Positions 15,001-26,217 of a stretch of 64,000 nucleotides of DNA are shown here, piece after piece. Positions within the stretch are counted from its first letter, which is position 1; each line of letters begins with the position of its first letter. Both the position numbers and the translations under genes were made by a program. The stretch spans positions 18,710,794 through 18,774,793 of the forward strand of contig JAJLRJ010000013.1 in assembly GCA_024195265.1 (NCBI GenBank), given 5' to 3'. Source of the DNA: Dendrophyllia cribrosa. Lineage: Eukaryota; Cnidaria; Anthozoa; Scleractinia; Dendrophylliidae. Under the pieces are notes generated by a model, which saw nothing but the letters and a program-made list of their open reading frames with translations, did not search any database and was not told the DNA's origin.

Positions 15001-16168
15001 CGTACACAGTGACAATGTAAAGCGGGGAGAAACAAGCTTGTTCGACGAACTTGCAGTCCACACTATTGTGTAACATTTTAAAACGCGAAGTCGGCCAAAG
15101 CACTCATGAGTAGATATACTAGCGAACTAAAGAGGTAAGAATCCTCTGGGATCCAGGAGCCGATAGTCGGAGCTGGACTAAGTTCAAACGGAAAACAAAC
15201 TTTCGGTTACTTGCTTCGACTATGTTGGATGTCCTGCCCATATTATCCACCTGTAACGATGAGAAATAACAGATCCTGTCGTCCTCGAATGGGCTCATTG
15301 CACGATGCGGGTTAAAGCGACCAACGTGGCTCGTTAATTATTGAAAAATTGCTGTGAGGGAAACGAAATAATTACGAGATAAAATCCTTCTATTCGAGAA
15401 TCCGTGCAGCATTATACCGTTATCAAGGCCAGGGGCTAGTGATCACTGAATCGCCTATTTTGGCGGGTTAAAACACTATTACAGAAACAGTAACTATATT
15501 TTGTACTCTCTTTTATTGCAATGTATACAGGCATCTAAAGGAGAACGTGAGGTACCTGGGATACGACTATCTACAGAGGGTAAGTGAAAGCGGAATACTC
15601 TTTGTCATTGGTTTGCAAACCACTATCGTAAAACCAACGCCAAAGTATAAACCAATGGTCAATCACGACAAGCAAAAATAAAGCAAAACATAACACAAGT
15701 GCAAAGCGCGTGAAAACAAACGCAAAACTCATCACAAGAAAAGGCAGTGTTTTACTCTACGGGGCATCAAGGTAAAGAACAAACTTTCAAATGAAAACCG
15801 CCTTAAACCGCTCACTACCAATACTACCCAAATTTAAAAGTAAAAAAAAAATGCTAATTTCTTTTTGCAAATTAATGAAAGATTAACAGCATCGTTAAAA
15901 AGTGCTACTTGAGAATTTCATCAATGGATTCAAAAGTTAGAATCACCTTGTGCAACTATTAGGAAGTTCGTTGTTTTATAGTTTCGTGTTAATTACTGTA
16001 ATTCAGTTTTTAACAATGGCTGATGAGTGTCATTTACTGACTTTAGAATCAGATGACTGGTCAGTCTTCCCATCATACCTATCCTCCAAACGACGGAAGT
16101 TGTCTTATGAAAAGATTCCTGGAATGGAAAGCGGCCAAACCAAGCTTGTATTCAAGAACGATTTCTAA
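1..16168 (+). CDS. SHOC1: SHOC1 (protein shortage in chiasmata 1 ortholog), 3' part of a multi-exon gene
   Basis: SHOC1 is a meiotic crossover factor with an inactive XPF-like nuclease module that works with SPO16 on recombination intermediates. Exons by splice site and frame: 1-259, 505-679, 1121-1223, 1613-1739, 2232-2357, 3300-3447, 3987-4084, 4515-4793, 5197-5265, 5647-5946, 6619-7041, 7628-8140, 8888-9221, 9803-10025, 10372-10415, 10696-10798, 11467-12082, 13438-13849, 14384-about 14566, 15531-15579, 16007-16168; about 1,580 codons. Seen: LEDFLLLR (exon 10), [13 protein letters not shown] (exon 12), CVILY (exon 13), a helix-hairpin-helix-like run LSLPCMNSF (exons 15-16) and a C-terminus with [14 protein letters not shown], all recalled as SHOC1-like. 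Frame is open from base 1, so the start lies upstream. The exon 19-20 junction is uncertain: AG|GTCTGC at 14566 keeps frame, as does a donor at 14603 with a 21-nt exon 15531-15551. Converges with CLPP. Confidence 0.85.
2004..2181. repeat. foldback MITE in SHOC1 intron 4
   Basis: Arms starting CACCTTATTCCAAAATAG and ending GGAACAAGGTG are inverted copies; the whole unit folds on itself around a GGCC-containing centre. A diverged member of the same family is at 19291-19467. It ends about 50 bp before the exon 5 acceptor. Confidence 0.7.
2435..2669. repeat. dispersed repeat, copy 1
   Basis: Begins AACTCGTGAATACACG and ends with the near-inverse CGTATTCACTAGTT. It matches 14650-14865 along most of its length, including a conserved GAGCCCGCGAT block and a G-rich stretch. 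Both copies are in SHOC1 introns in the same orientation; likely a MITE. Confidence 0.65.
8141..8887 (+). other. GC-AG intron in SHOC1
   Basis: The frame joining exon 12 to exon 13 requires one leftover base. That is satisfied only if the exon ends at 8140, giving AAAG|GCAAGT, the optimal GC-type donor. The nearby GT donor at 8145 leaves two bases and opens a wrong frame. The intron also holds a ~215-bp AT-only low-complexity tract (about 8655-8868). Confidence 0.75.
8655..8868. repeat. AT-only low-complexity tract
   Basis: About 215 bp of A and T with almost no G or C, in short ATT/TAA/TATA runs, inside the GC-AG intron of SHOC1. Confidence 0.9.
9403..9700. repeat. (GAT)n/(GATGGT)n microsatellite
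   Basis: Trinucleotide repeat of GATGAT with GGT and AAT variants inside the intron between SHOC1 exons 13 and 14. It generates long poly-Asp, poly-Met and poly-Ile frames on both strands that are not genes. Confidence 0.95.
11033..11157. mobile_element. 125-bp TA-flanked foldback MITE
   Basis: Ends GGACGCATG and CATGCGTCC are inverted. The arms extend over most of the unit (AATCCTCTTTTTT against AAAAAAGAGGATT). TA dinucleotides flank both ends (11031-11032 and 11158-11159), as in mariner-type insertions. Lies in SHOC1 intron 16. Confidence 0.75.
12287..12406. mobile_element. 120-bp MITE, GGGGTCAATT family
   Basis: Starts GGGGTCAATTCAATAAAA and ends with its inverse. Related to the longer insert at 58048-58310, which shares both ends. 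Lies in SHOC1 intron 17. Confidence 0.75.
12640..12705 (+). other. G-rich tract, possible G-quadruplex
   Basis: Repeated GGGAGGGAGGG and a run of at least nine Gs on the plus strand give several sets of four G-tracts with short loops. In SHOC1 intron 17, so it would be present in the pre-mRNA. Confidence 0.5.
12726..13191. mobile_element. 466-bp foldback MITE in SHOC1 intron 17
   Basis: Ends TAAAGTGCACCT and AGGTGCACTTTA are inverted. Long inverted stretches continue inward (GTACGTTGAAAAG, TTTACAAAAT and their complements). The centre around 12950 is AT-rich. Confidence 0.75.
13915..14365. mobile_element. TTAA-flanked MITE beside the exon 19 acceptor
   Basis: TTAA occurs immediately outside both ends (13911-13914 and 14366-14369). 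The termini GTAACAATCCGTGTAAGAAG and its complement are inverted with one mismatch. The right end lies about 18 bp from the first base of SHOC1 exon 19, so the acceptor's upstream region is partly element-derived. Confidence 0.75.
14650..14865. repeat. dispersed repeat, copy 2
   Basis: Diverged copy of the unit at 2435-2669, same orientation, beginning AACTCGTGAATACGTG. Located in the intron after SHOC1 exon 19. Confidence 0.6.
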
Positions 16169-16304
16169 CTTTAATGTTAATCTATGACGGCAACCTTTGG
16201 GATCGAACTTTAGCATGATGTAGACGTATTATCTATACAAGCTCCAGGTAAAGATCAAGAAGCAACAAGAAGCGAGACCATAAAAAAGCTTGTACTTTCA
16301 TAGC

Positions 16305-16310
16305 ATTAAA
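16305..16310 (+). promoter_or_regulatory. possible SHOC1 poly(A) signal ATTAAA
   Basis: ATTAAA about 137 bases after the SHOC1 stop codon is the closest signal-like hexamer; no canonical AATAAA was seen nearer. Confidence 0.35.
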
Positions 16311-16401
16311 CAAGAAAGTAAAAGGACATTTTTTTATTGATTGTCATTATGCGTTGAATCCAAGTACTTGGCGAAACGAATAAGAAGAATTTATGGTTTC
16401 T

Positions 16402-16407
16402 CTTTAT
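16402..16407 (-). promoter_or_regulatory. possible CLPP poly(A) signal
   Basis: TTTATT on the plus strand reads AATAAA on the CLPP strand, about 85 bases past the CLPP stop. A second one lies near 16333. Their position between two convergent stop codons suggests closely spaced or overlapping 3' ends. Confidence 0.4.
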
Positions 16408-16491
16408 TAGTAAAATTGAATCTTGCAACTTCGTGTTTGATGTTGACCAAATGGCTATTCCAAGTCTGAGCTGGACTTCAAGCAAAGCCCA

Positions 16492-19400
16492 TCAACTCTC
16501 TTTTGTGTTGCCATTTGATGGAGTATTGTCTGTGATTGGAGGGTGAGATAAAACTCTGTCAATCAAACCAAAGTCTTTTGCCTCGTCAGGAGACATGAAC
16601 TTGTCCCTTTCAAGTGCTTTCTCTGCAGAGAAGAAATAAAAAGTGAACAAATAAATAAATGGCTAATCGTGAATAACAGCTTCCCTCCACCGACTGTCGG
16701 CCAACAGTCAACCGATTTTTCTTTTCACAGTGGTAGCCATTTGTCGACCGATAGAAATCTTGAGCTCATAATCTAATTGTTACAGTCAAAATATTCAGCG
16801 CGTTCCGCTTATTATTTGGGAATGACTTTCATTAATCGGGAACGGATTGTATTATTGAAATCAAAATTCAGGTTTAAAATTGATTATTGGAATCTTCCAA
16901 CGGTAGCCTCATTCAAAATAACGAATTCTGATTGGTTTGTTATTGACATTAGGCGAATGTCCACCTGCAAAGCAGGCGACAGTGGTGGCTTGACACATCT
17001 GACCTATTTCTGTTCGCTCAACAAAAATTCATCACTGAGTAATTTTTTTTTGACGTAAAGAAGCAATGCATTTATAAAACTCCGAAGAAGAATTCTTAAA
17101 AAGCTATTGTGCTGGCTCTGAAAAGGACATTTTCACGGAAAGTGAAGAAAATTTCCAAGTCATGGCTCATGTACGACGACCTGACTGACGTCATAAAACC
17201 TAATACAATACAACCTAACACTATCTGACACAATACATCACAATACAGTCGTCGTACACGAGCCATGACCCAAATTTCCGATGAAGTCCGAGCGACTGAC
17301 TTCACTGAAACCTACAGCGGACAACGATTGCGTATTTCGCCTGTGAACGTTTGACTGATGTCAGTAAATAAACCAATCAACATTCGTTATTTCGAATGAG
17401 GCTACCGTTGGAAGATTCCAATAATCAAATTTAAACCTGAATTTTGATTTCAATAATGCATTCCGTTCCCGATTAAGGAAAGTCATTCCCAAATGATAAG
17501 CGGAACGCGCAGAGTATAGAGCGTTTTCACTTGACGTCATAGCCGCCATATTGTTGTTCCCGTACAAAAGAATTTTAATTAACTTCTTTTGTTAGGAACA
17601 CCAAAATGGCTGCCATGGCCTTTGTCATTTGAGTCCCACGGGACTGAAGGTCACGTGAGTGAAAACGCTCTATTTTGACTGTAAATAGCTGGAGTTTTTC
17701 TTAATACAACGCGCGCGTTCATTAGTCGATTCATGATCGCATGACATCTAACAAACAAACTGTTTCCCACCAAACGTCCATGAGCGGGTAAAAGTTTTGA
17801 CGTCAGAGGGTAACAGTGCACTGTTGCCCGCTAGTGATCAGACCGTGACAAAAGGTGCCATGATTATGATGCCTTGTGTAGACTTCATCTCGGGAAACAC
17901 CGAGATTCTCAGGAAACAAAATTCACGGTTTCCTTCGGGACCAGTCATTAAGTGTTTATTAGTGAGCTTAAGCAACCACGACGGCTACGGCAGCGAGAAC
18001 GGCACAAAACAATCTGAACAATAGGTTAAATGAGCGAAAACAATGTCTCTGCCTGCACGTGCGTTCCACATTTTGGTATATTTCTTTGCCGTTCCCTGCA
18101 AAGGAGAACGCGAACACACAACGGTTAATTTTCCTTTCTCTATTTCAACTGGAAAGCCATCCCTTCAAATTCTGCTCCTGGACAATCCAAGCAAATTAGA
18201 TAAACTAAACAAATTGAAACAACTGCAAACTAGTTTAAAATAGCGCGAATCCTTTTTTCAAGTGACATTTTCCTTGAGGTTGACGTCGTCGTTGCAGTGT
18301 AGGCTAGCATACTTGAAAGTCTCCTTTAAAGCAGAAGCTAGGACATAGCACCAAAAGGTGTCCATTTAAATACGAGGTTTGGCAATGTAAATAACTTCCT
18401 CTGCCTTGATTTCTAATGCCAAATAGATCTTACCTATTACATCAATTGGTTGACCAGTGTGTTTAACATAGATGTTGTTTATTAGTTTCTTTAAGTTCAG
18501 AATTTCCTCAGCTTGAATTGCTATGTCTGTAGCTTGTCCCTACAAGAAAGAATATGATATTTTGCAGTGAGAGAAATTCTTGTATTTCACTTAAGTTTAT
18601 ATAATAAAGTCAAGTTCTTTTGGAATTCTATGTTTGAAATAGAATGCTTACCCGAGCTCCACCATGTGGCTGATGTACCATAACCCTGGCATGAGGTAAG
18701 CAGTGTCGTAAGCCTGGAGTTCCAGCTGTTAACAGCAGTGATCCCATGCTACATGCCTGGCCCATACACCAGGTTGAGATCGGAGGCTGAATGTACTGAA
18801 ACGAAATCACAGACAACATACTGTCAGTATATTATCATCAATAACATACAAGGCCAAATATTAAACTGCCCTCACTAAAACTTTCATTTTTGACATTTAT
18901 AGAGACTTTGCATAATTTTCCCTTGTATATTCATTTGACAATAATGATAATGACATGACTTTTGTCATGCATATTGTTTATTTGTGGCCCTTGTAGCATC
19001 GTCAACTTTTAATGAAATTCTTAAGTTAATTAACTTTAATTTTTTATTATTTTATAGTATTTTCATAGTATGTATTTATAGGTTTAAGTATAATTATTTA
19101 ACTCTGAAAATTCTCATCAGGGATGAGTTAATAAAATGCGTATTTAAACATTTGTATTTGTACCCTTGGGCGGAAATGGTACTACACGGGCCACAAATAA
19201 ACAATATGTCCTCCGAAAGTCATGTTATTGGCCTTTTCACTGACTAGGAAGTTAGGTGAAAACTTACTCTCTTAGTGTATAACAATATAAACCTCTTCTA
19301 CAATGGTGGCCGATTTATTTATTCTTTTATATGTATGCTAATTAGCCCCACCGGCCTCATTTTAGAGTAAAAATTATTTTGAATTTTGCACACGCTTACG

Positions 19401-22400
19401 AGGCCACAATGGTGATTAGCATACATATCAAAGAATAAATAAATTGGCTGCCATCATGAAAGAGGTCTATTATCCAAATTGTTTCTTTGTATAAGTGTGT
19501 AATGGACTCTCCTATAGGCCTAATGAAAGAAACCTTTTAGGTAAAAAGTACGTTATGTGAAGGACATATTAATATGGAATCTTGGAAGCATGGAAAGGCC
19601 AGTTGTAAAAAATTTTAATTACAGTCAACTCCCTCAAAGCGGACACCCCTGTAGGGTGAACATCAGTTCTTGCTTGACTGGTTCTAGTCCAATTTTACTC
19701 ATTTGTCTTTAACTAACCTCTCTATAAGGTGGACACCTCTCTAAGGTAAACAGCAAGAGCTGGTCCTGAGAGTGTCCGGCTTAGAGAGAGTTCTCTACAT
19801 TGATACTGGCAATTTTTTTTCCTTTTCAGAAGGTTTTAATGGATTGATTAATGTGCACTCTCTATGAGAACAAACGTACACTGTAAGACCAATTTACCTC
19901 CTTCCCATACCAATGGCCATGTTCTGGTTTTTTTTTTTTTTTTTTCAATTAGATAAGCCACTATTTTCTAAAAAGATTTAAAGCCCTCCAATGTTAATTC
20001 CTAACCTAGGTTCAAAATTATAACTTTGTCTTAAGTTAAACCAACCTGCATTGTATCATAAATGGCCAATCCTGCCGTAACAGAACCACCTATTTCAATA
20101 GAAAGAAATAAGACATTAAGACCTGAAAAAATTGTTGTCTGTATATGTGCCAAAGCCTAAGCAAACACTCGGGATAATAATATTTCAGTCTTAGAGCTTT
20201 TGATAGCTTTTAAAGTAGGTGCCAGAATTAAAAAAATATAGGCAGCCATGTGAGCATATTTTTATTTGTCAAAGTTAAAATAGATGCCTTTAAATGACAC
20301 AACTGTATTAGTCTGGATGTGGGCTAACCACCTGGCATGTTTTTAAATCTCCATTTAAGCTCCAGATTAATTCCCAGCATTGAGATTTTTACCACAAAGA
20401 TGTTACATCTTCTAATAAGGTAAAACAAAAAGGATAGCCTGTCCATCCATTCAGATAGTGGGGAGCAAAGGATAGAAGACATAAAAAGGAAAAATAAAGT
20501 GCTTGCTGATGGTGGGAAATAGGCGTGAAAGATATGAATATGAATATATAAATATCGTATATGTGAACTGTATGAACATGAGTGAAATTTGTGATCCTCG
20601 CAGTGTGCTATCAACTTAAGCAGTTGAAAAAACAAACTAAGAAAAATTCAGGTTTGAACAGGATTCAGCCCCATGACCTTGCGATACCGGCACAATGTTC
20701 TATCCACTGAGACTGCCAAATAGTTAGATAGTCAATTGTGAGTTTGTCAGAGACCCAACGATAGTGAATATTTAAGCAATAGAACACATTTTCTATGAGT
20801 TTACTGGCGTAATAAACCCACGCGGGATGTTGGGAGAACACGAGAAAAGCTTGTAAATCACGAGCCGCAGGCGAGTGATTTACAAGCTTTTCGAGTGTTC
20901 TCCAACATCCCAAGTGGGTTTATAACGCTGGTAAAGTCACAGAAAATGTGTTCTATTGCTTTTATGAAATAACTATGAAAAGCGTTTGGAAAGAGAGAAC
21001 TTTGTTGTAGTTTTGTGCCGATCAAGTAGCTTATTCTCATAACATTCATCGGATGACGCAGGAAAACCAATCAAAGCGGCTGAAAGAATAAATGAACTTT
21101 ACTCGATGCCACTGACAAAGCTGCACTGACAAATTCACGGGTTCAACAAAAGTGATGAAAAGTTTTAACGCTCTGAAATTCATCAGTTGAAATTTATCAG
21201 CTGAAAAAAGAAAATATATTCAATGATTCAAAAGTTCTTTGAATGGGAAATCCAGACTGAATTGTGTCCGGAATCTGCCACCGCAAACATGAATGTGCGA
21301 GGAAAGTTTGGAAACCTACAATTTTTATGGCGTATTTTGGATTTTTGTCAAGAATTTTTCAATTGGAATAAAGGTTAGTTCCAGAAACTCAGCTTCTGAA
21401 ACTGTTTTCGACTTTATCTACTTACTTTGAGGTGTACAGCGAAGCCCGTACCTCTCTACATTTTAAGTGCTGAATGAAAACTAAGGTCATTGTTTTTAAG
21501 CCTACAGTTCTGAGAGTTTGATTGGTTTGATGGAAAAGACTGATCATTTCATGCAAATAATTTGTTTAACCATAAACCTATAATTTTTGTTAGTTTCATT
21601 TTCTTCTTGCTAATTGATCATCCTTGCTTGGACACATAATCAGAATTTAAACTGCATCCGGTACAAAAGTATTCCATAGAAAGCAAAGTGCTCTAAAAAA
21701 CAAAACACGACAAAGCGTATAAATGGAATTGGCGTAAAATAATTCTCCTAAACAACAAAGCTATACTTTTTATTTCTACTGTGCAAATCCGTCTTATGTA
21801 GAAGTTATCTTAGGATTTGTAGGTAACATTTATAAACTTCAGTTGAATTTCAATCGAAAATTTTTCTCAGTTTGAGAGCCATTGTTTGCTTTTTGGGATC
21901 CATTTTGAGCTTTTCACTAAACCTTCAGCTCAGTGAACTTCATAAAGTATTATCGAGGTTGTTTTGATTGTCCTTTATCGCTGGATGTAAGCCTTTCCAA
22001 GCCAATGTTAATGAAAATATATTCCTGTTGTTGATATCAGTTTTAAAATAAGCTTAGTGTTCTTTTGGTGATAAGCCATTTTTTGCTTGCGTACGTGGGA
22101 AATTTTTGTCTCACATGTAGGTTTGAGCAGCAACTTATTGTTTTAAGAAACATATCTTCTTTGTTTCATCTTCTAACAGACCACAATATGCAATAAGACA
22201 CTAAACCGACTCGAGTTGTGAAATTCTTTTTCCTCACGTGTGTGGTGATGCGGTAACGGAAAATTGAACTTTGTTTACTTTACAGTTTCTCTTGCGCGGT
22301 TTTCTATGAGTTTACCGGCACAATAGTCAATAGGTTTTTGACCAATCAGAATGCGCGTAGTATCTCAGTTATTTTACAAATATGATTAGTATATACTGAA

Positions 22401-24674
22401 ACAGTGGATAGCATTGTTGGTGCACTCTGATTGGCTACTGAAACTTGGAATAGCAAGTGCTATTCACCTCCCAGCAATTTGCGCGAAAATTGTAATCGTT
22501 GACAGGAATAAATGAGTTAAAAAGCATCATTTTCGTTATATTATCTCACTGTTTCAGTATATACTAAAACAACTATTCACCTCAGTGTAGGTGGGTTGTG
22601 GTGGATATTTTCGCGGCTCGGTAAATATCCACCACTACCCACCTCCACTGAGGTAAATAGTTGTTAAATATGAATATATCAAAATCATATATCATATTTC
22701 ACCCATGTTTATCCGTAACTCAAATATGTGATTTGGTTTAAAAGTTTAATTTTTATTCTCCTTTTACTCAGATTCATTACCATAAACTGAGACAATTTTC
22801 TAACCAAAGAAACATTTGAAGCACAGTATCTATTTTCTTTCACTGTATGCATTTCAATGTGTTGGGAAATGTTTTCATTTTTTTTTATTTACCTGGGCTG
22901 TTGATGTACATATGGACAGGAATTCTACCATTTTCTGACTGTAAAAACAACAACTGGGCTACAACAAGGCTAGATGTTTCATCTGTTATCTACAAGACAA
23001 TGCAAAAACATTAAACCCCAAAACAACTACAAGCACATTTACAAAATCAATCTTGAACAAAATTACCTGCAAGGACCATACTGTTCTCCATCCTTTTACG
23101 AACAACACACGTTCATATGTGATGCCTTCTAGGATGATCCTAGCACTAGGACCCTCTCTTTCCATGCAAACCTGCCCTTAAGGTATTTGCCCAGGGTATA
23201 TTTGCCCTCTCAGAATATCTTCCAAAAATGTCTCAGTAAGCATCCTGATGTCTAATTTCAAAATCCAAAATTTCAGGTCAATATCTTAAATCATTCAGAA
23301 GATATGGACATTCAAAATTTGGCCTTTTGACCACTTTTGAGCATTCTGATTGGTTGAATTAGGTCACATGACCCTTTGGCGGGACATTCAAAATATAGTT
23401 TTTTCAAGTGTTTCTGTACCAGAACTGAGTTGTACTAGCAAATTCAAACAAAAAGCAACTGATTTTGAGGATAGAAAACATTCTTTTAATATAATTTTGA
23501 TCTGTCAAGTCAACAGTTGAGGGAGTTTGACAGCTGTCAATCATGGGGAATTACCAAATGAGTAAATCACAAAAACAGGTTTTTCTCATTCGGATTTTAA
23601 TATTTTTCGATTCTGTTTTCAGCAATGCATTTCAACAGCCAATTAGCACAATCGTAGGGAACTTGAGTTGCATTAATGTATGAAAAGTAATGGGAAAATT
23701 TGGTTAAAAAATATAAATCAATGTTTTTCTCGGTAAATTTTGCTTACAATAATGCAACTCAAGTTTCCTACCACATGATTGTGCCAATTGGCTGTTGAAA
23801 CGCATTACTGAAAATGGAATCGAAAAATGTTAAAATCCGAATGAGAAAAAGGCGTTTTTGTGATTTACTTATTTGGTAATTCCCTATGATTGACAGCTGT
23901 CAAACTCCCTCAACTGTTGACTTGACAGATCAAAATTATATTAAAAGAGTGTTTTCAATCCTCAAAATCAGTTGCTTTTCGTTTGAATTTGCTAGCACAA
24001 CTCATTTCTGGTACAGAAACACTTGAAAAACTATATTTTTAATGTCCCGCCAAAGGGTCATGTGACCTAATTCAACCAATTAGAATGCTCAAAAGTGGTC
24101 AAAAGGCCAAATTTTGAATGTCCATATCTTCTGAACGATTTAAGATATTGACCTGAAATTTTGAATTTTGAAATAAGACATCAGGATGCTTACTGAGACA
24201 TTTTTTGGAGGTATTCAGAGACGACAAATATACCTTGGGCAAGTACCTTAACTTAACAATCCGACAACGGGCAACCCATTACTACTATGTGTATAACTTA
24301 CTACTATGTGTATACTTACAGGCCCCATGACACACACTATCCGCTCTTTAAGAAGACGAGAGAAAATGTCATATGATCTTTCTCCTCTGCCCTAATTAAA
24401 GAGAAGGAAACATAAGCCTTAAACTTGGCATACAAGTATAGCTTTCGACGATTGTACATAAGCTTAAGCTTAAGCTTGATCCTGTTGAAGCTTACCGTCT
24501 GTTCGATAACCATAGGAATCAAAAACTGCCTTCTGCAAGACGTATGGACCCCTCTAGAAAGCCTAGAAATTGCCTAAAAAGACAAAAAGCAATACAGTTT
24601 CATATTTAGCTGAAGTTCTTACAAAGAAAAGTGCATTTTAGAACGCTTACACGAATGCCTTGTCGAGCCGCCAT
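16492..24674 (-). CDS. CLPP: mitochondrial ATP-dependent Clp protease proteolytic subunit
   Basis: CLPP forms the heptameric serine-protease chamber that degrades matrix proteins delivered by CLPX. Exons on the minus strand: 24651-24674, 24496-24573, 24320-24391, 22893-22989, 20046-20089, 18652-18795, 18434-18539, 16492-16622; 696 nt, 231 aa, all junctions in frame with GT-AG sites. The start is the first ATG (24674). The 8-residue first exon and the Arg-rich second exon form a likely mitochondrial presequence before [17 protein letters not shown]. Catalytic residues: Ser121 (QACSMGS), His146 (MVHQP) and Asp195 (ERDKFMS); their spacing of 25 and 49 residues equals that of the bacterial enzyme. 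MYINSPGG is at 85-92. The C-terminal tail is short compared with the human protein. Introns hold foldback elements, none breaking an exon. Neighbour SHOC1 converges on it. Confidence 0.95.
16781..17683. mobile_element. foldback element with MITE in its right arm
   Basis: The left arm from 16781 (TACAGTCAAAATATTCAG) is the inverse of 17352-17518 followed, after an insert, by TATTTTGACTGTA at 17671-17683. Arms are ~170 bp. The loop holds a second inverted pair (about 17157-17275). It sits between CLPP exons 8 and 7. Confidence 0.7.
17519..17670. mobile_element. 152-bp TA-flanked MITE, GAGCGTTTTCAC family
   Basis: Ends GAGCGTTTTCACT and AGTGAAAACGCTC are inverted and flanked by TA. It interrupts the right arm of the foldback element around it, so it is younger. 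Relatives: 55303-55458 and partial copies near 47440 and 49490. Confidence 0.75.
19291..19467. mobile_element. foldback MITE in CLPP intron
   Basis: Inverted arms run from ACCTCTTCTACAATGGTGG to its complement at 19467; related to 2004-2181. Lies in the intron between CLPP exons 6 and 5. Confidence 0.65.
19622..19800. repeat. dispersed repeat with GGACACC motifs
   Basis: Begins CAGTCAACTCCCTC and contains GGACACCCC, GTGGACACC and GTGTCCGG motifs on both strands. A short related piece is at about 7470-7530. Class not determined. Confidence 0.4.
20645..20720 (-). repeat. tRNA-derived SINE-like fragment
   Basis: Read on the minus strand it has a D-arm-like TCAGTGGATAGAAC (A-box-like) and a T-arm-like GGGGCTGAATCC at roughly tRNA spacing. 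No intact cloverleaf is visible, so it is more likely a SINE head than a working tRNA. Confidence 0.45.
20775..20960. repeat. 186-bp hairpin in CLPP intron
   Basis: Outer arms GCAATAGAACACATTTTCT are inverted at the other end, and inner arms AGCTTGTAAATCAC are inverted around a GAGCCGCAGGC centre, so nearly the whole unit can fold. Confidence 0.7.
22384..22668. mobile_element. MITE family A, copy 1
   Basis: Contains TATACTGAAACAGTGGATAG, its inverse CACTGTTTCAGTATATA near the middle, and an inner hairpin made of GGTAAATATCCACCAC and its complement. Copies 2 and 3 are at 25570-25800 and 25972-27160. Confidence 0.65.
23182..24247. mobile_element. 1,066-bp near-perfect palindromic element, TTAA target site
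   Basis: TTAA flanks both ends (23178-23181 and 24248-24251). The ends GGTATTTGCCCAGGGTATAT and its complement match with two changes. The inverted match continues for about 520 bp to the centre near 23715. No ORF. The TTAA target resembles piggyBac- or Kolobok-type insertion; which one cannot be told without a transposase. Lies in the CLPP intron between exons 4 and 3. Confidence 0.85.
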
Positions 24675-24930
24675 TTTAAAAGTTGTAGCCGCTGTTCTCT
24701 GTTACTGCCGACTCTTTGGACTAGTTGTTCTCAGTCCCTTTCCAAAACAGGAACGAGATCGTGACATACCTAGTTTTGATTGGCTACATCCTAAGTGGGC
24801 TCCGGGGCCCTGTTATGGTGGATTTCTACACGTGTACCAACAAAATTGTGATTGGCTTCAAGTGCGTAAATCAAATAAGAGACGACATATGAACGGCTTG
24901 CGTAAACGTAAAAAGTTCAGCGCCGTTGAA
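24675..24930 (-). promoter_or_regulatory. putative CLPP promoter
   Basis: Upstream of the CLPP ATG. Two inverted CCAAT boxes (GATTGGCT near 24777 and 24850) lie about 105 and 180 bp from the start codon, with an E-box-like CACGTG at 24830. No TATA box was seen. Confidence 0.35.
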
Positions 24931-25569
24931 CACGATTAGTGACCATTAGTAATCAAAAATTCTGCGAATACTATCTGAAGGTTGTATGAACTTTACCGAT
25001 CATTTTCGTCATTTTCCTTTACATGTGTCGAGATATGATTTTTCCTCGGTTGGAGAAATCCATGTATTTCGACTGAGTTTATATCAGTATAAAAAACAAT
25101 GCTGTTTGAATTTTTAAGAGAGTAGCCTTTTTTTCCAGGGGAAAACAAACGCAGTAGGCAATACAGCTGTTTGCAAAAAGTTTGAATCCCCAAAAATATA
25201 TCATTATCTCCATATATCCGACATTGTTGGAGACTGGCACTGATCCGGAAACTTTCAGCGAGTTCCATTTTGCTGTAACCATATTACAACAAAAGAACTC
25301 TTCGTTTCAGCCAATAGGCCTTAACTTGCCGGATGCATGGATAACGAATGATATATTTTAAAAACAGCTGTATTTGTAAGAAGCACTTTGACGTTACTAC
25401 GGCCGGGGAGGAATACTTAAATTTTGCTTTCAAATGGTAAATGACCGATTGTTTCCATGTAAATAGTATTCCACAAACGAATTAAACATATGAAAAAAGC
25501 CTATTGTTCGATAACAGCTAAGTGACCTGAGAACTCCAATTTTAGTTTTCAATACTACAGTAAATCATG

Positions 25570-25800
25570 TGCTATTCTGTATTCACCTCCCAGCAATTTG
25601 CGCGCGAAAATTGTAATCGTTGACAGGAATAAATGAGTTAAAAAGTATCATTTTTGTTATATTATCTCACTGTTTCAGTATATACTAAAACAACTCATTC
25701 ACCTCAGTGTAGGTGGGTAGTGGTGGATATTTACTTCGTCGCTTCGCGGCTCGGTAAATATCCACCAAAACCCACCTCTACTTCGGTGAATAGTTGTTAA
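25570..25800. mobile_element. MITE family A, copy 2, left-truncated
   Basis: Matches copy 1 from CACCTCCCAGCAATTTGCG through the terminal TAGTTGTTAA; the left ~60 bp are missing. Confidence 0.6.
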
Positions 25801-25839
25801 GTATAAGAAAACAATTATTAGATTCGGTTTTCGTAATAT

Positions 25840-25960
25840 CCGAAATAATCAAGTTTTGTAATATCCGGAATAATCATGTCTCGGTAAGTGTCATCGGCTT
25901 CGGCTGATGACACTTACCAAGACATGATTATTCCGGATATTACAAAAATCTCATCCAAAA
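25840..25960. repeat. hairpin repeat
   Basis: Inverted arms built on TAATATCCGGAATAATCATG and GGTAAGTGTCATC with a GGCTTCGGC loop. It abuts copies 2 and 3 of MITE family A. Confidence 0.65.
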
Positions 25961-26217
25961 ACTGTTTTTTAGCATATACTAAAACAGTGGATAGAGTTGT
26001 TGGCGCGCTTTGATTGGCTACTAAAAGTCCGGATAGCGAGTGCTAATTCTCCAAGCAATTTGCGCGCGAAAATTGTAACCGTTGACAGGAATAAATGAGT
26101 TAAATATCATAATGTTTGTCTATATTATAAGTACTGTTTCAGTATATACTAAAACAACTTTTCACCTCAGTGTCAGTGGCCAGTGGGTATTTACCTCGCC
26201 GCTTCGTGTCTAGGTAA

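Noticed and set aside
20645..20720. Functional tRNA gene
   Set aside because: Only box-like segments are present; acceptor stem pairing and an intact anticodon arm could not be built.
24631..24939. Plus-strand 102-aa ORF overlapping the CLPP start
   Set aside because: Antisense to CLPP exon 1 and its promoter; no domain or splice support.
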